Assembly: GCA_913060695.1 (NCBI GenBank)
Contig: CAJXUA010000002.1
Location: 240,448 to 304,447, forward strand
Reading direction: 5' to 3'
Length of the DNA stretch: 64,000 nucleotides
Source: an uncultured Gammaproteobacteria bacterium
Lineage (GTDB): Bacteria; Pseudomonadota; Gammaproteobacteria; Pseudomonadales; Pseudohongiellaceae
Shown: piece after piece, positions 1-7,935 of the stretch
How the letters are laid out: every line of letters begins with the position of its first letter
How positions within the stretch are numbered: position 1 is the stretch's first letter
Position numbers and translations under genes: made by a program
The notes under the pieces: generated by a model
Told to the model about the DNA's origin: nothing
Databases searched by the model: none
Seen by the model: the letters and a program-made list of their open reading frames with translations, nothing else

Positions 1-965
1 AAGTGCTTGTTGATTAGTGCGCGAAGCCGATATTCCGGAAGGTCGAGCTTGGCGGCGAGATTAGCAATAGTTAAACCGTGCTCGTGATAAACACGGTCTT
101 CCTCGAAAACTTTGCGAAAGCGCTTAACGTCGGCAAGCAGCCCGTCATCGGCCTGCTCCGGCGGCACGAAGGGCGTTACTTTGCGTATTACCTTGTCGAA
201 ACCGACATAGTCGATGTGCAGCAAAGAAGCTAGCATAAGGAAAGTTACCGTCGCTACTACATAGGTGATCGCTGCCTGCATCTGAGCGTAACCAGCCGAG
301 GCACTACTGAGTAAGTAATTCTCTAGGAATACAATCGCCAAGATCAGCACTCCTTGCACAGACACGATCACCCAGCGCAGAAACCGGCGAGTCTCCACCA
401 GATCATTGCTCCACCCCCTAGCAGTCCAATACACGGCGAAGGCGGCGAAAATCAGCTGCATGAAATCCGGCACAGGCCCGAGCAAAAATTGACTCAAAGA
501 ACTATCGGCCTCGACCGAGAGGAATGCCGAGGGTCGATAGGAGCGGTAATTTAAATGTTCTAAAACCAGCTGCAGAAGCAATAAACCGGTCAATAAGCGC
601 GGCGTGTGCTTACTGTCTTGAAAGACGTAATAGCAATAGATCATGAATAGCCCGGGGATAGAATTGATGCCCAGGTTGAGCACTGCTCCCCATGCCCCGG
701 TGTTTAGGCGCAGAGCTGGATCGATATGGCTCATCGACATATTGCGGATGAGATAGCACACAATCCCAATAGCCATTAGGAAGAACAAGCGCGAGCTAGT
801 CTCTGTGCCTTGTGTCTTTAAATTACCAATTGCCAACAACAAGACAGACATTATCGCGATGATCTGCGCACTAAATAGTAACAAGGAGGATGCTCCGCGG
901 TTATAATTACCGACCCAACGTTCGGACTGGGATATATAAGCACAGTCAATCGGGCACCTCAACAT
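1..965 (-). CDS. Membrane-bound AraC-type transcriptional regulator, C-terminus cut by window edge
   Basis: Reading the minus strand from about 965 down to base 1 gives one open frame with no stop. The N-terminal two thirds are a series of hydrophobic segments (six or seven likely membrane helices). They are followed near the left edge by a soluble part reading EQADDGLLADVKRFRKVF and LTIANLAAKLDLPEYRLRAL, the start of an AraC-type helix-turn-helix domain. This matches the family of AraC-like regulators with an integral-membrane sensor half. The second DNA-binding helix and the stop codon lie outside the window. The start is uncertain: ATG at 963-965 is chosen, with in-frame alternatives at 987-989 and 849-851. 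The gene is divergent from pldA, so it may act on the shared promoter region; that is inference. Ligand unknown. Confidence 0.75.
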   Translation of the reverse strand, partial: MLRCPIDCAYISQSERWVGNYNRGASSLLLFSAQIIAIMSVLLLAIGNLKTQGTETSSRLFFLMAIGIVCYLIRNMSMSHIDPALRLNTGAWGAVLNLGINSIPGLFMIYCYYVFQDSKHTPRLLTGLLLLQLVLEHLNYRSYRPSAFLSVEADSSLSQFLLGPVPDFMQLIFAAFAVYWTARGWSNDLVETRRFLRWVIVSVQGVLILAIVFLENYLLSSASAGYAQMQAAITYVVATVTFLMLASLLHIDYVGFDKVIRKVTPFVPPEQADDGLLADVKRFRKVFEEDRVYHEHGLTIANLAAKLDLPEYRLRALINKH

Positions 966-1079
966 ACATGGACGCCTGTATTGGCGCATCGAACTCAAAG
1001 CAGCGATTCCTAAGGCAAAGGCCTTTCGGTAGAATGCCGCACTGTCAACGCCACGCGACACCACGCCTTGGAATTCATC

Positions 1080-2087
1080 ATGATTGTGAACCCAAAACAC
1101 TTGCTCGCCACAAGCCTTCCAACAGCTTTCAGCCTGTTTTTCGCAAGTCCACAGCTTTACGCTGCACAGGACGAAGCAATGAACCTCTGCCTGCAAGAGC
1201 AAGTACTCATTCCCGAGAACGATACGCAAACTGTCGGTCAATTGCGCGCGCACTGTGTGGCCATACTGAGCCCCAGCGAGCCGGGAGACGAGCGTATAGC
1301 AGAGTCGGTGGCACAAACAAATATCATGAGACCCTATAGCTTCGCTGACGATATGCGCTCGGGCTTCGTCCAAGCCTATAAGAACAACTACATCAGCCTA
1401 GGGAAAATGCGCAACGAAAATGGCCAAGCCCCATTCAGTGGCAAGACGCTCGACATCAAGTTTGAGCTCGGAATGAAGTTCGGCTTATTCCCCGATGTCG
1501 ACGGCCTAGAGCCCCTCAGCCCCCTTAAGTTTGGCTATTCGCAGCGCTCTTGGTGGGATATTTCGGAAGACTCCGCCCCATTTAAAGAACATAACTATAA
1601 CCCAGAGATATTTTGGGATTTCACCGAAGCTCTAGCACGACCTAGTAGCAAACCACGCCTGCATATTTTTGACCTAGTAGGCATTGAGCACCAATCGAAT
1701 GGGCTCGATGGGGTGAACTCTCGGAGTTGGGATCGGGTCTATGCGTCTCGCAACCTGCGCATCAGCGAAGCATGGTCTTGGACATTCAAGTATTGGCAGG
1801 CAATGAACCTTGGCGACTACAACGAAGACATCGAGGACTATTTGGGGTCCGCCGAGGTCACGACTCATTTCGACATCAACAATTGGGCACGCCTAAACCT
1901 CAAGACTTTACTAGGCCGAAAGTCCGATAAGTTAAGTTATCAGCTAGACTTGATTGTCCCAATGTCGCGCTGGATCAATAGCCGCTTCTTCTTAAGTTAT
2001 TACAATGGTTATGGCGAGGCATTGATCAGCTACAACAAGAAGACTTCGAGCATTAGGGCCGGTTTCTACTTCCCATTAGGGTTCTAG
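1080..2087 (+). CDS. pldA: Outer-membrane phospholipase A (OMPLA)
   Basis: Hydrolyses acyl chains from phospholipids that reach the outer leaflet of the outer membrane. The start is placed at ATG 1080 (signal peptide ending ...QLYAAQD, with GGAA seven bases upstream) rather than the in-frame TTG at 1068. The protein is about 335 residues, longer than E. coli PldA because of an N-terminal extension of roughly 90 residues before the barrel. Family hallmarks are YSQRSWWD, YNPEIFW, the catalytic block GIEHQSNGLDGVNSRSWDR, and a C-terminus ending in aromatic Phe for barrel assembly. His and Ser of HQS are present. The residue equivalent to E. coli Asn156 is Asp (SRSWD rather than SRSWN), giving a Ser-His-Asp arrangement. 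Activity in this family needs calcium and dimerisation. Function call is firm; the Asn/Asp change is read directly. Confidence 0.93.
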   Translation: MIVNPKHLLATSLPTAFSLFFASPQLYAAQDEAMNLCLQEQVLIPENDTQTVGQLRAHCVAILSPSEPGDERIAESVAQTNIMRPYSFADDMRSGFVQAYKNNYISLGKMRNENGQAPFSGKTLDIKFELGMKFGLFPDVDGLEPLSPLKFGYSQRSWWDISEDSAPFKEHNYNPEIFWDFTEALARPSSKPRLHIFDLVGIEHQSNGLDGVNSRSWDRVYASRNLRISEAWSWTFKYWQAMNLGDYNEDIEDYLGSAEVTTHFDINNWARLNLKTLLGRKSDKLSYQLDLIVPMSRWINSRFFLSYYNGYGEALISYNKKTSSIRAGFYFPLGF

Positions 2088-2201
2088 AAACAACCGAAAC
2101 TCAACAGAAAACACGTATGAAAATCGCCAACACCCAGAGGTTGATGAAGATATATTCATCCTATGCTGCGATGTACTGTGGGAAGAAAGTAATGCACTTG
2201 C

Positions 2202-3182
2202 TTAACGCTGCAGGGCAGAATTGATGGAGTCGAGAGTCTTACGATAGTCCTCACTAAAACTGCCGCCGATATTCACTGCGGTTTGCGCATGTTGCTTTGC
2301 CTCATCCAAGCGGTTCATATCGAACAATGACTGCGCCAAGTTATTGTGGCCGGCCGCGTAATCCGGAGCCAGCCTGATAATTTCTTCATAGCCACTAATA
2401 GCACTGTTTAAATCGCCCTGCGTATAAAATAGGTTCGCGCGCGCCATCCCAAGATTGATACTGCCAGGCCAACGCGCCAAGCCTGCGTCATAGGCTAACT
2501 GTATGGCGTCACTGCCCTCACTGGCCGCTGCAGCAAAGGCACTTACCGATTGAAAATATGCATGTTCCCTCTCATCCGTTGGCAGCTCCCCAGGTGCCAA
2601 GAGAACTACAGCCCAGTGTTCCGCTCGCTGCCAAGTTCGCTCGAAGAGGGTTAAAGATATTCGATAATCTCGCACCAACCCCGAGCGCAAGACGATCTCG
2701 CCGCGCGGGAGATCAAAACCCACTACTACTGCATAATGCCATTGGGGATACCAAGATAGTCCTAGATTCTGCATCACTAGCACCGGCTTGCCTGCCTGAA
2801 CCTGTTCAAGCAAACCCTCTAAGTCTGGGGCTAGTATTTGCGAGATACGACCATAGCGACGCGCTGCCGCTAGCATCTCGACTTGCAGACTCCCTTGGCG
2901 GGAAGGAACGTACACTTGAGAGACCAATGCATCTGGGAGTATGTCGACCTTACTAGCTTGCAACACAGTTGCAAGTGCCGCCGGGCCACACTGAAAGTCT
3001 TCTTGAGGAAAGAAAGGTACCTGCTCCAGTTGTACGCGAGCAGCTAGCGTTACGCTGGGGTTAGCGCCTGTTTCTTGGGAGAAGTGGGTAAGTAATGCAT
3101 CTGACTGAGGAGCACTAACGCAGCCACTCAGCCAGAGCAATACTACTATCCCTCCAACACACCGAAGGATATTTATAGCCAT
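2202..3182 (-). CDS. PA2778-family C39-like cysteine peptidase lipoprotein with TPR tail
   Basis: Predicted lipoprotein: hydrophobic N-terminus with lipobox LSGC (Cys21). Residues about 55-200 form a C39-like papain-fold domain with EDFQCGPAAL (nucleophile Cys65) and WHYAVVVGFD (catalytic His149). From about residue 225 on there are TPR-like helices (YEEIIRLAPDYAAGHNNLAQSLF is the clearest repeat). It matches the PA2778 family known from Pseudomonas, which sits beside a PA2779-type gene, as here. The partner lies 21 bases upstream on the same strand, so the two are probably co-transcribed. C39 domains usually cut leader peptides at double-glycine sites, but no exporter or leader gene is visible nearby and the substrate is unknown. 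It converges on pldA with about 115 bases between them and no clear terminator. Confidence 0.85.
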   Translation of the reverse strand: MAINILRCVGGIVVLLWLSGCVSAPQSDALLTHFSQETGANPSVTLAARVQLEQVPFFPQEDFQCGPAALATVLQASKVDILPDALVSQVYVPSRQGSLQVEMLAAARRYGRISQILAPDLEGLLEQVQAGKPVLVMQNLGLSWYPQWHYAVVVGFDLPRGEIVLRSGLVRDYRISLTLFERTWQRAEHWAVVLLAPGELPTDEREHAYFQSVSAFAAAASEGSDAIQLAYDAGLARWPGSINLGMARANLFYTQGDLNSAISGYEEIIRLAPDYAAGHNNLAQSLFDMNRLDEAKQHAQTAVNIGGSFSEDYRKTLDSINSALQR

Positions 3183-3203
3183 AGCAATGATGCTCTGGTC
3201 TAT

Positions 3204-3590
3204 CTAGATCGCTGGAAATACGTCAGTGACGCCAGCGATATCCAAGAGCATGAAAATCACGATCAGGCCGATTACAAAACCCAGTGCGCCTTCGCCCGCT
3301 GGCAATGTATCGATCTGCTCAGACAACGATGCCAACTCCGTAGCGGTCAAGCTATCGACGCGCTTCAATGCATCGGCGGCATCTACTCCACGAGCCTCGA
3401 GCTGAGCTTGCACATCAGCGCGATCAAGAAAGCCACGCACTGCGTCGCGCTGGATCTCGTTGCGCTGCTCTGTCGCGATCTGATCGGTGCTGACGATGTC
3501 GGCCATCGCAGGCATCTGGATGCAGACTAAACTGAACGCAGCCAAGAGAGCAGTTGACACGATTTTACGTAAGTAAGAATTCAATTTCAT
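3204..3590 (-). CDS. PA2779-family protein, small exported membrane protein
   Basis: Start set at ATG 3590 because a strong ribosome site (AAGGAG, six bases upstream) precedes it; a longer in-frame reading from 3626 has no such support. The 128-residue product has a signal-like N-terminus (about residues 8-30, ending AMAD), an amphipathic middle rich in charged residues with DVQAQLEARGVDAADALKRV, and a C-terminal hydrophobic helix (GALGFVIGLIVIFMLLDIAG). It matches the PA2779 family, whose members are encoded beside PA2778-type peptidases. The role is unknown. A substrate or membrane partner of the peptidase is a reasonable guess from the conserved pairing, not something the sequence proves. 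Confidence 0.82.
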   Translation of the reverse strand: MKLNSYLRKIVSTALLAAFSLVCIQMPAMADIVSTDQIATEQRNEIQRDAVRGFLDRADVQAQLEARGVDAADALKRVDSLTATELASLSEQIDTLPAGEGALGFVIGLIVIFMLLDIAGVTDVFPAI

Positions 3591-3673
3591 ATATTTCTCC
3601 TTTTTGCTGTTTGTGGCTGAAACCAACTATTTCGGGACACAATTTAGCACGCATAAATTGCTAAAGCTGTGAC

Positions 3674-4489
3674 TTACTTCTGATATACATGCACGTCACG
3701 CTGCGGAAAGGGAATGCTCAGACCTGCTCCAGGGAAGCGCTTGTATACCAACTCATTCATGCGGAAATGAACGCCCCAGAAATCGGGGGCATTTACCCAG
3801 ACTCGCACGACTAAGTTCACCGAGCTATCGGCGAGCCCAGAGACTGCATAGAAAGGCTCGGGGTCCTTCAATATGCGCTCATCAGCGGCGACTAATTCCT
3901 TCAATAATTCGAAGGCCTTATCGACGTCGTCACCATAGGCTATGCCGAATGTCCAATCTACACGACGAGTAGCTTGTGCAGAGAAATTAATGAGTGTGCC
4001 GGTAGCAAGTGGGCCGTTCGGAATGATGATGGTCTTGTTGTCAGGCGTAGTCAAAATGGTAAGGAATATCTGGATCTCTTTGACAGTGCCCGAATAGCCT
4101 TGCGCCTCGATAAAGTCACCCACTTTAAAGGTCTTGAAGAACAGAATCATTACTCCACCTGCGAAATTCTGCAGGGTACCTGACAGGGCCAAACCAACGG
4201 CCAAACCCGCGGCACCGAGTATTGCCACGAAGGAAGTCATCTCTACCCCTAGGACTCCTAGAGCAGTGATGTACACCATTACTTTGAAAAGAATACCGAA
4301 CATGCTACTTAGAAAGCTTTGCAGCGAAGGATCAACCTTACCCTTGCTCAGCATCTTCTTGATTAAGCCGACGAGGAAGTTCGCGACCCATAAACCGAGA
4401 ACGAGGGTCAGAATAGACGCCACTAGCTTGGGGCCGTATATGTATACATAGCTAATAAGTACGTCAGTATTCACTTCGATATTCTCCAT
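3674..4489 (-). CDS. mscS: Small-conductance mechanosensitive channel, MscS family
   Basis: 271 residues, the standard length of E. coli-type MscS. Three membrane segments lie in the first 125 residues. The third, pore-lining helix (FVAILGAAGLAVGLALSGTL) shows the expected Ala/Gly packing pattern, followed by QNFAGGVMILFF and the beta domain motif FKVGDFIEAQGYSGTVKEI. The C-terminal alpha/beta vestibule is complete to FPQRDVHVY. It opens under membrane tension to release solutes during osmotic downshock. The start is supported by a strong GGAGG seven bases upstream of ATG 4489. It is transcribed alone, divergent from the amidohydrolase at 4627; the 137-base gap should hold both promoters. Confidence 0.93.
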   Translation of the reverse strand: MENIEVNTDVLISYVYIYGPKLVASILTLVLGLWVANFLVGLIKKMLSKGKVDPSLQSFLSSMFGILFKVMVYITALGVLGVEMTSFVAILGAAGLAVGLALSGTLQNFAGGVMILFFKTFKVGDFIEAQGYSGTVKEIQIFLTILTTPDNKTIIIPNGPLATGTLINFSAQATRRVDWTFGIAYGDDVDKAFELLKELVAADERILKDPEPFYAVSGLADSSVNLVVRVWVNAPDFWGVHFRMNELVYKRFPGAGLSIPFPQRDVHVYQK

Positions 4490-4626
4490 TAATTTACCTC
4501 CAGGAGTATTTTAAGATTGGATAAAGCTGGCTAGTGCTTGGAATTAACCTACATTACCCCTTAAGCTGTCAAATCTAACCGCCTAGCCCGTTATTGGCTG
4601 TCCAACAAGAATAAGGGAGAAAACAA

Positions 4627-5910
4627 ATGAACTTAGTGACACGCGCAGGCCTACTAACACTGGCCATCAGTTGTGCGACCGGTGCTGCACATGCGGACCT
4701 AGGCACTATTGCCTTCGTTGGGGGCCGTATAATTGACGGCACCGGCGCGCCCGCAATCGAGAACGGGGTCATGGTAAGTATGGATGGCAAAATCGTGGCC
4801 ATCGGCAGCGCCAATAACACGCCCATCCCCCCCGATGCACAGCGTATCGATGTTACAGGCAAGACGCTCATTCCGGGGCTGATTAACAGCCATGGCCATG
4901 TGGGCCAAGTCCTTGGCTTGGAGTCGGGCCATTACGATCGCGGCAATGTCTTACGCCAACTAGGTCTCTATGCACGCTACGGTGTAACCACGGTCAACAG
5001 CCTTGGCGACGACGAGTACGAGGGCTTCGCCATTCGCAACGAGCAAGATCCGCTGTTTATAGATCACGCCAGACTAATGGTAGCGGGCCCTGTACTGGCC
5101 CCAGAGACGGTGGAGCAAGCCCGCATCGCAGTAAACGGAGTGGCAGATCAGAGCGCAAACTTCATAAAAATACGCGTGGACGACAACTTGGGCCGCACCG
5201 CCAAGATGGCACCGGAGATCTATACGGCTATAGCTGAAGAATCGGAGAAGCGCGGTATTCCGCTAGCCGTGCACAGCTATAGTCTAGAAGATGCAAAAGC
5301 GACTCTCGCTGCAGGGGCCGATTTCATAGCCCATAGCGTGCGCGATACCGAGGTCGATCAGGCCTTTATCCAAGAGCTAAAATCACGCGATGTCTGCTAT
5401 AGCCCAACACTCACACGGGAACTCTCTACCTTCGTTTATGAGAGTGAGCCGAGTTTCTTTAGCGACCCCTTCTTCACGAAAGAGGTAGACCCTGCAGTAA
5501 TGGCAAGCCTTCGTGAACCTGAGCGACAAGCGCGTATGCGTGACAATGCCTCGGCACAGCACTACAAGAACAATGCTCTGCCAATGGCGATGCGTAATCT
5601 GAAAAGTCTATCGGACGCGGGGGTCAAAATCGCGATGGGCACAGACTCGGGCCCGGCAGCACGCTTCCAGGGTTATTTCGAGCATCTAGAGCTTGGCATG
5701 ATGGTGGATGCGGGCATGACGCCCATGCAGGTAATTCAATCAGCCACTTCTGTGGCAGCAGACTGCCTAGGCCTAGATTTCCTGGGCAGCCTAGAGGTGG
5801 GGAACTGGACTGATGTCGTAATACTAGATAAGAATCCACTAGAGGATATCAGCAATACCAAGTCCCTCAATCAAGTGTGGATCGCGGGCAATATCGTTCC
5901 TAGCGAATAG
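4627..5910 (+). CDS. Exported metal-dependent amidohydrolase
   Basis: 427 residues with a signal peptide (cleavage near AHAD-LG). Typical composite-domain amidohydrolase: a beta-sandwich start (GGRIIDGTGAPAIENGVMV), metal ligands HGH (89-91), a likely bridging Lys181 (FIKIRVDD), His216 (VHSYS), His236 (AHS) and Asp340 (MGTDSG), then a C-terminal sandwich strand (GNWTDVVILDKNPLEDI). It resembles the imidazolonepropionase/Xaa-Pro dipeptidase-like branch of exported amidohydrolases found in Proteobacteria. The substrate cannot be fixed from sequence; cyclic amides or dipeptides are possible. The start has a good ribosome site (AAGGGAG). It appears monocistronic and is followed by the REP doublet. 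Confidence 0.88.
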   Translation: MNLVTRAGLLTLAISCATGAAHADLGTIAFVGGRIIDGTGAPAIENGVMVSMDGKIVAIGSANNTPIPPDAQRIDVTGKTLIPGLINSHGHVGQVLGLESGHYDRGNVLRQLGLYARYGVTTVNSLGDDEYEGFAIRNEQDPLFIDHARLMVAGPVLAPETVEQARIAVNGVADQSANFIKIRVDDNLGRTAKMAPEIYTAIAEESEKRGIPLAVHSYSLEDAKATLAAGADFIAHSVRDTEVDQAFIQELKSRDVCYSPTLTRELSTFVYESEPSFFSDPFFTKEVDPAVMASLREPERQARMRDNASAQHYKNNALPMAMRNLKSLSDAGVKIAMGTDSGPAARFQGYFEHLELGMMVDAGMTPMQVIQSATSVAADCLGLDFLGSLEVGNWTDVVILDKNPLEDISNTKSLNQVWIAGNIVPSE

Positions 5911-5932
5911 TAAGCTGCCCCCAAGCCTTTTT

Positions 5933-6020
5933 TGTAGGAGCGGGCTTGCCCGCGAAATGAGGTCGATTGATCGAGATCCGCGCATGAGTCAGGTTATTCG
6001 CGGGCAAGCCCGCTCCTACA
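5933..6020. repeat. REP doublet (REPIN-like) of Pseudomonas type
   Basis: Two 24-base arms (5933-5956 and 5997-6020) are perfect reverse complements separated by 40 bases. Each arm also holds its own palindrome, GCGGGCTTGCCCGC. The arm, beginning TGTAGGAGCGGGCTTGCC, is the core of the well-known Pseudomonas REP family. The element sits between two converging genes, the usual place for REP sequences. Such doublets are mobilised in trans by RAYT (Y1-type REP-associated) transposases; none is in this window. It could also act as a bidirectional terminator or mRNA stabiliser. Confidence 0.9.
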
Positions 6021-6030
6021 GCATAACAAC

Positions 6031-7233
6031 CTAGCGAACGCGACTCGCGAACAGCACGACATTTCCGGTTGCAGATCCAATGGCGACTATGTCGCGATAG
6101 CCATCTCCATTCAGATCCACCACTGCTATTCCTGCTACGCCTATTCCACCAGCATCCAACTCCGTGCGTTCCCACTGGCCCGTTGCGGCCATGTAACGAT
6201 AGCTATACAGACCATAGGGTCTAGATCGGTGTCCCGCAACAATCTCGTCTACGCCATCATTGTTTAGGTCAGTTACTATTAGCGCATGACCGCCCGCGAA
6301 TGTGTCGTCAATTACCTCTCTTTGCCAAGGCCTCGAACCATCCTCATTGGGCCTATACACTACGACTTCGTTGCCGTGCCATGGCTCGATGCTCGCTATG
6401 AAGCGCGAGCCATCCGCCAAACTTCCTAGCCCAACTTCACTACTTCCCTGCGTAGGTCGCTCGCCGCGATTACCCACCCCTATTGGAGTCTGCTTTACGA
6501 AACGGCCATCGACCGCAAGTTGAGTTAAGTTAATCCCTGCGAAGCTCGCGGTAAGCAAGTCGTCGCGGCCATCCTCATTCCAATCGACCACTGCGATGCC
6601 GTGGGCCATCTCTAAATCATTGCTCACCACCACGCTTCCCCAGTGGCCTTTTGGGTTTGCTGGTATCTCGTAGGCTTTCATCTGTGCGCCGCCCTCATAG
6701 CGCGGGGCGCTCGCACCTATGCCGATGATAGGGAGATTAATCAAGCTAGGGCCCTTGCCATTGAAATTGCCCCAACGCAGTCGATGGGATGTGGGAACGC
6801 GGTCGATCGTATAGGCCTGCCATTCCTGATTCTGCGTTGGATTGCCGGGGTTCTCGAACCACTGCAGCAGCCCACCTTGCGTCGACTCCGCAAGATTAAA
6901 CTCACTCGCTAACACTAGGTCTATGTCTCCATCGCCATCGATGTCCTGTGCCGCGGCTGCAATATCACCACGGCTATTTGCCGTAATGAGATGCTTCTCC
7001 CAGCTTGGGTTGCGATACCAGACAAACTGCGTAGGGTTAGTCGCAAGCGCGACTATGTCTAGCAGTCCGTCCCCATCAATATCGGCGATCTCAAGCCCAT
7101 AACCGCCTGCCATCTCATCGTCGACAACATGCCGTGCATAACTCGGTCTATCGAGAGACTGGCATGCAGCAAGCACCATGCAAAAACTTCCTAGAACGGC
7201 AGCTCTAGCCATGGGTACAGTTTGGAGTTTCAT
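6031..7233 (-). CDS. FG-GAP/VCBS repeat lipoprotein, last gene of the copper cluster
   Basis: 400 residues, predicted lipoprotein (VLAACQS lipobox). It carries several calcium-binding FG-GAP/VCBS-type beta-propeller blades: ADIDGDGLLDIVALA, QDIDGDGDIDLVLAS, VDWNEDGRDDLLTAS, TDLNNDGVDEIVAGH and VDLNGDGYRDIVAIG. This gives a seven-bladed-like propeller anchored to a membrane and facing the periplasm or the outside. The enzymatic role is unknown; such proteins often bind ligands or scaffold partners. It starts 21 bases after the cupredoxin gene with its own ribosome site (AGAGAG), so it is probably the fourth gene of the minus-strand operon 10247 to 6031. Its link to copper or PQQ chemistry is only by context. 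Confidence 0.8.
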   Translation of the reverse strand: MKLQTVPMARAAVLGSFCMVLAACQSLDRPSYARHVVDDEMAGGYGLEIADIDGDGLLDIVALATNPTQFVWYRNPSWEKHLITANSRGDIAAAAQDIDGDGDIDLVLASEFNLAESTQGGLLQWFENPGNPTQNQEWQAYTIDRVPTSHRLRWGNFNGKGPSLINLPIIGIGASAPRYEGGAQMKAYEIPANPKGHWGSVVVSNDLEMAHGIAVVDWNEDGRDDLLTASFAGINLTQLAVDGRFVKQTPIGVGNRGERPTQGSSEVGLGSLADGSRFIASIEPWHGNEVVVYRPNEDGSRPWQREVIDDTFAGGHALIVTDLNNDGVDEIVAGHRSRPYGLYSYRYMAATGQWERTELDAGGIGVAGIAVVDLNGDGYRDIVAIGSATGNVVLFASRVR

Positions 7234-7254
7234 AGTTCTCTCTTCTAGCAGTAA

Positions 7255-7935
7255 TTAACTATTTTTTCCTAACAGCCTAAAGGAAATGAGTGCCGCGGAA
7301 ATCAAAGCGACTATTCCGATAAGCATATAAGCGCCATACGGCATTCTTTTCTCAATATTGAAATCAGCTGTGACACTCGGCACGCTCCATAACTGCTCAC
7401 CACCAGCGCCAACAATGAACTGCGCCTTCATGCCTTTCTCCATATGCTGAGTGATATCGCAGTGCACAAGATAGGTCGCATCGTCCGCAGGCACTATGAA
7501 CGCGCCCGACACAGTCTCGCCCGCATTGGCCTCCAAGTGAAACATGCCCTGCGCATACAGGTAGCGCGGCAGGCCATGCAGCATCCATTGATGACGTACT
7601 TGATCCTCGTTTATAAAGGTCACCGTAACACGAGCACAGGGCTTAGCCCTGAATTCGTACTGGCTAAAGCCAAATATACGACCGGCGTTTTTAATCGCGT
7701 AGTCTGTGCCCGCACGAACCGTGAAGGCAAGATCCTCGCTAATGGCGCTACAGTTCTGTGGCAACACATCGACATTGCTGTTCATTACCATGCCCTTGCT
7801 ATCGAATTGCATGCCTTGGTGAGAGTCGCCATGTTGATCGTGCTGCTCATGCGCTTCGTGCTGGGCATAGCTAGTATTCGCAATGCCGAGGAGCGCAACT
7901 AGTAAGCAAACCCGTAGCGAGCCCTGCGCCCTCAT
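7255..7935 (-). CDS. Membrane-anchored single cupredoxin with type-1 copper site
   Basis: Start placed at ATG 7935, which overlaps the stop of the multicopper oxidase as ATGA; a longer reading to 8040 would run inside that gene. 226 residues: signal peptide (ending SYAQ), a His-rich stretch at about 26-41 (HEAHEQHDQHGDSHQG), a cupredoxin domain at about 65-180, and a C-terminal membrane helix (MLIGIVALISAALISF). Likely type-1 ligands are His115 or His120 (RHQWMLHG), Cys159, His164 and Met169 (HCDITQHMEKGM). The motif looks like the last motif of a multicopper oxidase with the type-3 His of HCH replaced by Asp, so only electron-transfer copper should bind. Probably a periplasmic electron carrier for the neighbouring oxidase; partner identity is inferred from coupling. 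Confidence 0.82.
   Translation of the reverse strand: MRAQGSLRVCLLVALLGIANTSYAQHEAHEQHDQHGDSHQGMQFDSKGMVMNSNVDVLPQNCSAISEDLAFTVRAGTDYAIKNAGRIFGFSQYEFRAKPCARVTVTFINEDQVRHQWMLHGLPRYLYAQGMFHLEANAGETVSGAFIVPADDATYLVHCDITQHMEKGMKAQFIVGAGGEQLWSVPSVTADFNIEKRMPYGAYMLIGIVALISAALISFRLLGKNS

Noticed and set aside
890..1339. Plus-strand open frame of 149 codons
   Set aside because: It overlaps the AraC-type gene start and the pldA signal region in other frames and shows no protein features.
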